Source: Bacteroidaceae bacterium (GTDB lineage Bacteria > Bacteroidota > Bacteroidia > Bacteroidales > Bacteroidaceae). From it: a stretch of DNA of 54,175 nucleotides. The notes below the pieces were generated by a model that was given only the letters and a program-made list of their open reading frames with translations, made no database searches and was not told where the DNA came from. Location of the stretch: positions 1-54,175 of the forward strand of contig BLLV01000028.1 of the NCBI GenBank assembly GCA_011959205.1. Direction: 5' to 3'. How positions within the stretch are numbered: position 1 is the stretch's first letter; the number at the start of each line of letters is the position of its first letter. The translations under genes and the position numbers were made by a program. This document shows, piece by piece, positions 48,730 to 54,175 of this stretch.

Positions 48730-51681
48730 ATGAAGAATATTATAATCTTAGTCCTCTGTGGCTTGATTAGTGGGAGTGCACATGCAAAAGTTAACCCCAT
48801 TGTACATTATAATTTCGGGAAAGCAGGGAATGTCACTTATGCTGTGGCTCCCGAAGAAGTAACTCCAATAAAAGGAACAGGAGGTTTATCATCTGTAGGA
48901 CGTCCATTGTTCTACGCTGATGCTCCCAGCGACAAAGCAGCCAAAGGGCAAGGTTCCATTTTGTTTGGCGGAAAAGAGGACGGTTATATTGCCTCGTCAT
49001 CATTGGGTTCCGCTACCGGGAATCAAGTGTTGGAAGTATGGGTAAAAGCACGCGGTACAAAAGGTGACCGGCAAGTAGTGGTAGCTAACGGCAATGACAA
49101 GGCCGGATATACGATTGCACAACAGGGGCAAAATTGGATATTGGTTTCCGGAGGATCGGGAGTTGTTAAAATAGGGGAGGTAGTGAAAGGACAATGGACT
49201 CATTTGGCCGCCATTGTTGATAATGGACAAGGTTCTGTATGGATGAATGGTAAGAAAATAGAAACATTCCGCCCAACAAAAGAACTGGCCAACCATTTTT
49301 CTATAGCTGTATCCGATGAAGAAAAAGATTTTTTTCATGGAGAAATATATGAGATCCGATATAGTACCTTTACTAAAGGAGAGTTCAAGCCGGAGGCTGA
49401 TTTCCTTTTGAACTATAAAGCCTTAAAACAGAAAGACGAGAACCGCAAAGCAGAACGGAAAGCTTTGGTTAATCAATTGCAGACTCCGGGGCTGGGAAAG
49501 GAAATTGTCACTGATTTATCGGAAGAATTACAATCCAAGGATTGGTTGATTCAAGTAGTGGAAGAACCTTGCCGTTTATTGGTGAAGAAATCGGAAAACG
49601 GAATGAGTTCCATGTTCCAACTAAATAATGGACTGGTTTCAAGAACTTTTTATGTAGCGGACAATATGGCATGTGTCGGTTATAAAAACTTGTCGAATGG
49701 CGCCGAATACCTACGGGCTGTAAAACCCGAAGCGCGTGTTTGCCTGGATAGTGTCTGGTATGAAGTAGGTGGTTTGAAAGAACAACCTGAGATGTCTTAT
49801 CTTCTGAATAGCTGGTATCCTCAATTGGAAGCCTCTCAACAAGCTTTTACTCTGCAAAAGGTGGAGACAGGGCTACCCTTGAAGCGTTACCCGTGGACAC
49901 CTAAATACAATTCCATTACTACCGATTGGCCTGCAAAAGGATTGCGCGTCGAAATGACTTTCGTTCCTACAGCCGGAATGTCTGATGTGAAAGATGTGGA
50001 AGTACGGGTCAATTATGAACTGTACCAAGGAATGCCTGTTATGGCAAAATGGATAGAAGTGGTGAATAAAGGAGAAAAACAGATGTTGCTTAATGACATG
50101 GAATGTGAAGTGCTGGCTGTCAACCAAGATCAAGTAGAACGGATGCATGTAGAAAGCGATTTCTCATTTGCACTGGTCAATGCCGATATGCAGGGCAGTG
50201 CGTTGATGCACTACAACGGCACGCCTAAGGCATATCACGTAGGAGGATCTACTACCAAATGGACAGTTGACAAGGAGTACAATACCTGGGCAAGTCATAA
50301 CCAGGCAGAGGACAAATTCCTGAATTTCCCACATCATTGTTTATTGTTGAGCAAATTGCCTATGGGACCTTATACCAAGGTAAGTAAAGAACAACCGTTT
50401 AAATCGTTTGTCACTTTCGAATTATTGCAAGATAATGATGATCGTGAGCGAAAAGCCTTAGGCCATCGTCGTCTATATAAGAAATTGGCCCCTCAGGTGA
50501 CCGAGTCTTTGATTAGCGGCGGCATCACTTCGCATGACGAGAACAAACTGAAAACATTCATAGACCAGATGGCGGAACTGGGCATGGAACGTTTGGACAT
50601 CATGGCATGGCCGGGTATCAGCCATGACAATCTGGATTCCGCCTATGTGCAGCACTGGCGTAAAATAGCTGCTTATGCCAAGGAACGCGGCATTATCATG
50701 GGAGGATATGAACTGCAAATTGCTTCCCGCGGACGTGGAAAAGAGGTGGACTGTATTCATCCTGAGACCGGAAAACGGGGAAGTCTTTTTGGACAAAGTG
50801 TTTGTATTGCCAGCGAATGGAAAGATTCTTATTATAATAATATGTGGGAGTTCTATGACCGGACAGGATTGAAAAGTTACAATATGGACGGTCCTTATCA
50901 TGGCGATCCTTGTGCATCGACCGAACATCCCTATCACGCGGGACTTAAGGATTCTCAATGGCAACAATGGAAGACACAGGTAGAAGTATTGCATGAATTG
51001 CAACGTCGCAATATCTTTATTCCTATTCCCGACTGGTATTTCCTCAACGGGCAGTGTGCGACAGGTATGGGCTATAGAGAGGCAAGTGCCAACCTCACCC
51101 CACAGCAACAACTCCTGTTAGGACGGCAATATATTTATGACGGAACTTGGCACAAGATTCCTACTATGGGCTGGATGACATTGCAATTAGTAGGTTTCTA
51201 CACAAATGATCCTCGGGTAGGATTAGAACCGTTGTGTGAAAATATAGACCGCTATGAACAACAATTGATACAATTCCTGGCTAGTGGTTGTATGTTAACG
51301 ATCCGTGGAAACCGCTTATATGATACACCGGCAACAAAGGCGATGGTATTGAAATGGATTAATTGGTTCAAGAAATACCGTGATATCCTGACTTCTGATA
51401 TTATTCATGTCAGCCGTCCTACAGGTCGTGACTTAGACTGCATGATGCACGCTAATCCTTTTATTGATCATAAAGGTATGATTGTTGTATTCAATCCGAC
51501 AGAGAGTGATATAACCAAGGAAATGAAATTACCATTATATTATACCGGATTGAACGGTAAGGCTTCGGTGGTCACTGAGGACGGAATTAAAAAAACATAT
51601 CAACTGAACAGCAAGGAAGAACTGGTTTTGCCCGTAACTGTAAAAGCAGGAGGAACGGTTTGGTTCCTGATAGAGGAATAA
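48730..51681 (+). CDS. Large secreted LamG-domain protein, probable glycoside hydrolase
   Basis: About 983 residues from the preferred start (MKNIIILV), which opens a clean signal peptide ending SAHAK; an upstream Met would put 8 polar residues before it. Residues 20-220 form a LamG/concanavalin-like jelly roll (VLEVWVKARG, GQWTHLAAIVDNGQGSVWMNG). The middle is beta-rich. The C-terminal 380 residues look like a barrel hydrolase distantly similar to clan GH-D (MERLDIMAWPGI, GLKSYNMDGPYHGDPC). The Asp in YNMDG is a nucleophile candidate. The exact family is unknown to me. It lies 48 bases after its neighbour in the same operon. Confidence 0.62.
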   Translation: MKNIIILVLCGLISGSAHAKVNPIVHYNFGKAGNVTYAVAPEEVTPIKGTGGLSSVGRPLFYADAPSDKAAKGQGSILFGGKEDGYIASSSLGSATGNQVLEVWVKARGTKGDRQVVVANGNDKAGYTIAQQGQNWILVSGGSGVVKIGEVVKGQWTHLAAIVDNGQGSVWMNGKKIETFRPTKELANHFSIAVSDEEKDFFHGEIYEIRYSTFTKGEFKPEADFLLNYKALKQKDENRKAERKALVNQLQTPGLGKEIVTDLSEELQSKDWLIQVVEEPCRLLVKKSENGMSSMFQLNNGLVSRTFYVADNMACVGYKNLSNGAEYLRAVKPEARVCLDSVWYEVGGLKEQPEMSYLLNSWYPQLEASQQAFTLQKVETGLPLKRYPWTPKYNSITTDWPAKGLRVEMTFVPTAGMSDVKDVEVRVNYELYQGMPVMAKWIEVVNKGEKQMLLNDMECEVLAVNQDQVERMHVESDFSFALVNADMQGSALMHYNGTPKAYHVGGSTTKWTVDKEYNTWASHNQAEDKFLNFPHHCLLLSKLPMGPYTKVSKEQPFKSFVTFELLQDNDDRERKALGHRRLYKKLAPQVTESLISGGITSHDENKLKTFIDQMAELGMERLDIMAWPGISHDNLDSAYVQHWRKIAAYAKERGIIMGGYELQIASRGRGKEVDCIHPETGKRGSLFGQSVCIASEWKDSYYNNMWEFYDRTGLKSYNMDGPYHGDPCASTEHPYHAGLKDSQWQQWKTQVEVLHELQRRNIFIPIPDWYFLNGQCATGMGYREASANLTPQQQLLLGRQYIYDGTWHKIPTMGWMTLQLVGFYTNDPRVGLEPLCENIDRYEQQLIQFLASGCMLTIRGNRLYDTPATKAMVLKWINWFKKYRDILTSDIIHVSRPTGRDLDCMMHANPFIDHKGMIVVFNPTESDITKEMKLPLYYTGLNGKASVVTEDGIKKTYQLNSKEELVLPVTVKAGGTVWFLIEE

Positions 51682-51742
51682 CGGGACGTAATCCTTAAAA
51701 TATTCAAAAAGACAGTATAACAACTCTTTTAAAATAAAAAGT

Positions 51743-53326
51743 ATGAAACTAAAAAATATTGTAGCAATTCTATTATTATTGTGTAACACGCTACCCACGT
51801 TCTCCCAGCAAGTATGGACACCCGACAATGGTGATGGAACATTTACCAACCCCATCATGTGGGGAGACTGGCCCGATCCGGATGTAATCCGTGTGGGCGA
51901 TGATTTCTATTTCGTCTCTACCAGCATGCATTATGTGCCGGGCTGCCCCATAGCCACCTCCAAAGATTTGGTTAATTGGAAGATGGCCGGATATGCGGTA
52001 GAGCGTTACGATGAAGATCCACGTTTTGATTTGAAAGGAGGCAGTCTTTATCTGAATGGTTCGTGGGCTGCATCTATACGGCATCATAATGGCAAATTTT
52101 ATGTAGCATTCTGCACTCCCAATGGCTGGGGTATTGAAAATGGTCATTTTTCCATTTGCGAAGCTGAAAAACCCGAAGGACCTTGGAAACGGACTATTTT
52201 CCCAGAATTTTTATATGATCCGGGACTATTCTTTGATGATGACGGAAAAGTATATGTAGCTCACGGACAACACGTTTTGTATATCACGGAATTAAACTCT
52301 GACGTCCGCTCAGTAAAGGGAAAACCTGTCGAAATATGGAACAAAGGATTTAAGGATAGCCAAACTTGGGGTAAGGATTTCGGTATGGAAGGCTCGCACA
52401 TGTATAAGATAAACGGAATGTATTATATCACTTGTCCCGCAGGAGGTACGAAAGGATGGCAGGTGTGTCTTCGTTCTAAAAACATTTATGGCCCTTATGA
52501 ACATAAAATAATTGTGGAGGACGACAGTGCTTATCCAGGCAATGGTTTGCATCAAGGCGGAATGGTACAACTGAAGAATGGCGATTGGTGGTTTATTATT
52601 ATGCAAGATCGCGGACCATTGGGCCGTGTACCTTGCCTGCTGCCTGTAAAATGGGTCGATGGATGGCCGATGATGGGGGTTAACGGCAAAGATGCGATAG
52701 TATATACCAAACCTCAAACAGGGAAAAAAGTGACTTTGTCATCTCCTGCCACTACAGACGAGTTTAATAAGAAAACACTTGGATTGCAATGGCAATGGAA
52801 TCATAATCCGGATAATTCAAAATGGTCGTTGACGGAACGTCCGGGATATATGAGATTGAAAGCTTCGCTAGCCAAGAATCTGCCGAATGCCAGAAATACC
52901 TTAACACAACGGGTGCAGGGACCCAGTTCTCATGCCACAGTAGAGATGGATGTTACAGGACTGAAAGATGGTAATACAGCCGGATTTGGAATATTTGAAT
53001 TCCCTTATGCTTATGTTGCCGTAAAACAGGAAAATGGTATGAGGAAGATTATCATGTGCAATGATGGAAAGATAATTGAAACGGCTGTCGGAAATTATAC
53101 AAAGGACAAACTTTGGATCAGGGCACGAGCCACGGACAAGGACTTCACGGCACGCTTTTATTATAGTACAGATGGAAAAGAATTTCATCCGATAGGGAAT
53201 GTCCTGAATATGGGACTTGGACTGGTGTGGACCGCCAACCGTTTTGCCATGTTCAATTTCTCTACCGAAGAAAGCGGAGTAGACGGATATGCCGACTTTA
53301 ACTGGTTCCGCTTTGCCGGGAAATAA
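51743..53326 (+). CDS. Secreted GH43 glycosidase (beta-xylosidase/arabinofuranosidase type)
   Basis: A 527-residue exported enzyme with a signal peptide ending TFSQQ. Residues 30-330 form the five-bladed propeller of GH43. The catalytic base is Asp45 (WPDPDVIR), the pKa-modulating Asp159 lies in LYDPGLFFDDDG, and the catalytic acid is Glu216 (GMEGSHMYK). All three are present. Residues 335-527 are a beta-sandwich accessory domain typical of xylosidase-like GH43 members. It would remove xylose or arabinose from side chains or oligosaccharides; the specific sugar is not certain. It is the last intact gene of the locus. Confidence 0.9.
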   Translation: MKLKNIVAILLLLCNTLPTFSQQVWTPDNGDGTFTNPIMWGDWPDPDVIRVGDDFYFVSTSMHYVPGCPIATSKDLVNWKMAGYAVERYDEDPRFDLKGGSLYLNGSWAASIRHHNGKFYVAFCTPNGWGIENGHFSICEAEKPEGPWKRTIFPEFLYDPGLFFDDDGKVYVAHGQHVLYITELNSDVRSVKGKPVEIWNKGFKDSQTWGKDFGMEGSHMYKINGMYYITCPAGGTKGWQVCLRSKNIYGPYEHKIIVEDDSAYPGNGLHQGGMVQLKNGDWWFIIMQDRGPLGRVPCLLPVKWVDGWPMMGVNGKDAIVYTKPQTGKKVTLSSPATTDEFNKKTLGLQWQWNHNPDNSKWSLTERPGYMRLKASLAKNLPNARNTLTQRVQGPSSHATVEMDVTGLKDGNTAGFGIFEFPYAYVAVKQENGMRKIIMCNDGKIIETAVGNYTKDKLWIRARATDKDFTARFYYSTDGKEFHPIGNVLNMGLGLVWTANRFAMFNFSTEESGVDGYADFNWFRFAGK

Positions 53327-53504
53327 GTAAGGATATATATTTTGATGTGGCTTTGAATGAGCTTGAAATGACTACCCTTTCAAAGATTTTACCTGCCATT
53401 GTTCTATACTTCCTTGCACAATGTGATGCTTTACCTCATGTCTGGACATTGGCAGGAATAATCATGCCGTTGGGTTGGTGCTTAAAAGTAAAAAAACAAG
53501 TATA
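53327..53504 (+). other. Non-coding stretch with a short hydrophobic open frame
   Basis: A 45-codon frame from an ATG at 53370 (MTTLSKILPAIVLYFLAQ...) has one hydrophobic segment, but no recognisable family. It may be a gene fragment. There is no terminator after the GH43 gene. Confidence 0.2.
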
Positions 53505-53696
53505 ATGAGAAAAGAACTTCTTCAACTTTTATGTTTTGTAGCATTGAGTTTCTCGGCTACAGCTCAAAACAAAGAATATCATGTGTCGGCACACAGCGGC
53601 AATAATCCTTTTCCCGGACCTTTTGAAATAAAGAAAGCAGGAGAATATGAATGGAAAGTATGGGCAAACACTGTCGTTGGTAAAAAGAACTGGTAA
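53505..53696 (+). pseudogene. Truncated secreted protein
   Basis: A 63-residue frame from the ATG at 53505. It has a good signal peptide (SFSATAQ) and then KEYHVSAHSGNNPFPGPFE. That opening recalls secreted parallel beta-helix proteins (KEYHVSVxGxDxNxGT...PF), but it ends after 40 more residues. Most of such a protein is missing, so it is probably a deletion remnant. It could instead be a real tiny secreted peptide. Confidence 0.4.
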
Positions 53697-53774
53697 TGTT
53701 ATAAAATAAGGACAGAAAAAGAAGTAATGATTTGCGAGAAACGAAATTCGCCATTAAGATAAAAAATTAATAGA

Positions 53775-54175
53775 ATGAATAAGAAAATAATAATAGGAAG
53801 CCTTATCGGTATAGGATTGTTTTATCTTCTTGCACAGAAGATAAAAGTGTAATACATGTATGTACTACAAAGACGGAAAGTTAGGTACATGAAGAGTCCG
53901 GTGAATCCCTTCCAACTGATGAAGAAGAACAAATTACGATCAATACTACAAAGGAAGGACAGGCTCAAGTGATAGAAGGTTTTGGGGCATGTTTCAATGA
54001 ACTGGGATGGACTTCATTAAGTTTATTATCCGAAGCTGACAGAAATTCTATAATGAAAGAACTCTTTCTTTCCATCCATGAAAATGTTCTTTCCAATATC
54101 TTACTTTTTTCAATGGGATGTGGCCGTTTATCATACGCTATAGGAAATGCCTTGAAAAATCCTTCAAAAGCTTCA
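53775..54175 (+). pseudogene. Broken GH30-family glycosidase gene, cut by window end
   Basis: The ATG at 53775 opens MNKKIIIGSLIGIGLFYL, which loses frame near 53826. The lipobox continues in another frame as SCTEDKSV. That frame meets a TAG stop at about 53877 and then reads on as EEEQITINTTKEGQAQ, followed by VIEGFGACFNELGWTSLSLL. The last part is the N-terminus of GH30 glucosylceramidase/xylanase-like enzymes. After MKELF the family sequence (ANFTICRMP-like) is lost. At least one frameshift, one nonsense codon and a further rearrangement make this a pseudogene. Confidence 0.75.

Overview
The window looks like a chromosomal stretch of a gut Bacteroidales bacterium, most likely Bacteroides or Phocaeicola. 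The evidence is the SusC/SusD pair with glycoside hydrolases, an ECF-sigma/FecR pair, a fused SecDF, an epimerase-type threonine dehydrogenase next to kbl, many 'NAQ/SAQ'-type signal peptides and lipoboxes, starts without clear Shine-Dalgarno sites, and repeated Bacteroidetes-type promoters (TTTG, about 19 bases, then TAnnTTTG). The species call is inference.

Region 1 (1-29098) is mostly ordinary core genome: a secreted GH2 beta-galactosidase, HU, two overlapping rhomboid proteases with a membrane-anchored EEP phosphatase/nuclease, an M3 peptidase lipoprotein, SecDF, a PfkB sugar kinase, threonine catabolism (epimerase-type Tdh and Kbl, divergent), tRNA-Arg(CCU), 2-oxoacid:ferredoxin oxidoreductase (korA-korB), upp, ATP-dependent pckA, typA, a thioredoxin-like lipoprotein, rpsO, luxS-mtnN, and an ECF sigma factor with its FecR anti-sigma factor. 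Strong hairpin terminators separate most units.

Region 2 (about 29200-40500) is an AT-rich accessory island and the most interesting part. From a consensus promoter it encodes two small paralogous peptides with double-glycine leaders and five-cysteine cores. These are followed by a radical SAM/SPASM maturase, a C39-peptidase ABC exporter, an outer-membrane beta-barrel protein, a family 2 glycosyltransferase and a small secreted protein, with most junctions overlapping. Two convergent genes encode a DxD glycosyltransferase-like protein and a LanC-like protein without the zinc ligands. The whole reads as a ribosomally made, post-translationally modified peptide (RiPP) locus, possibly glycosylated, with no lanthipeptide dehydratase and no HlyD adaptor in view. 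Transposase remnants flank it: an ISAs1-like C-terminus on the left and an IS110-like N-terminus on the right.

Region 3 (41123-54175) is a polysaccharide utilisation locus: SusC with an STN domain, SusD, two large uncharacterised secreted proteins, a GH43 enzyme, then decayed genes including a broken GH30. The STN domain of SusC is the kind that signals to a FecR protein. The sigma/FecR pair at 27419-29098 is therefore probably the regulator of this locus, and the peptide island appears to have been inserted between the regulator and its target.
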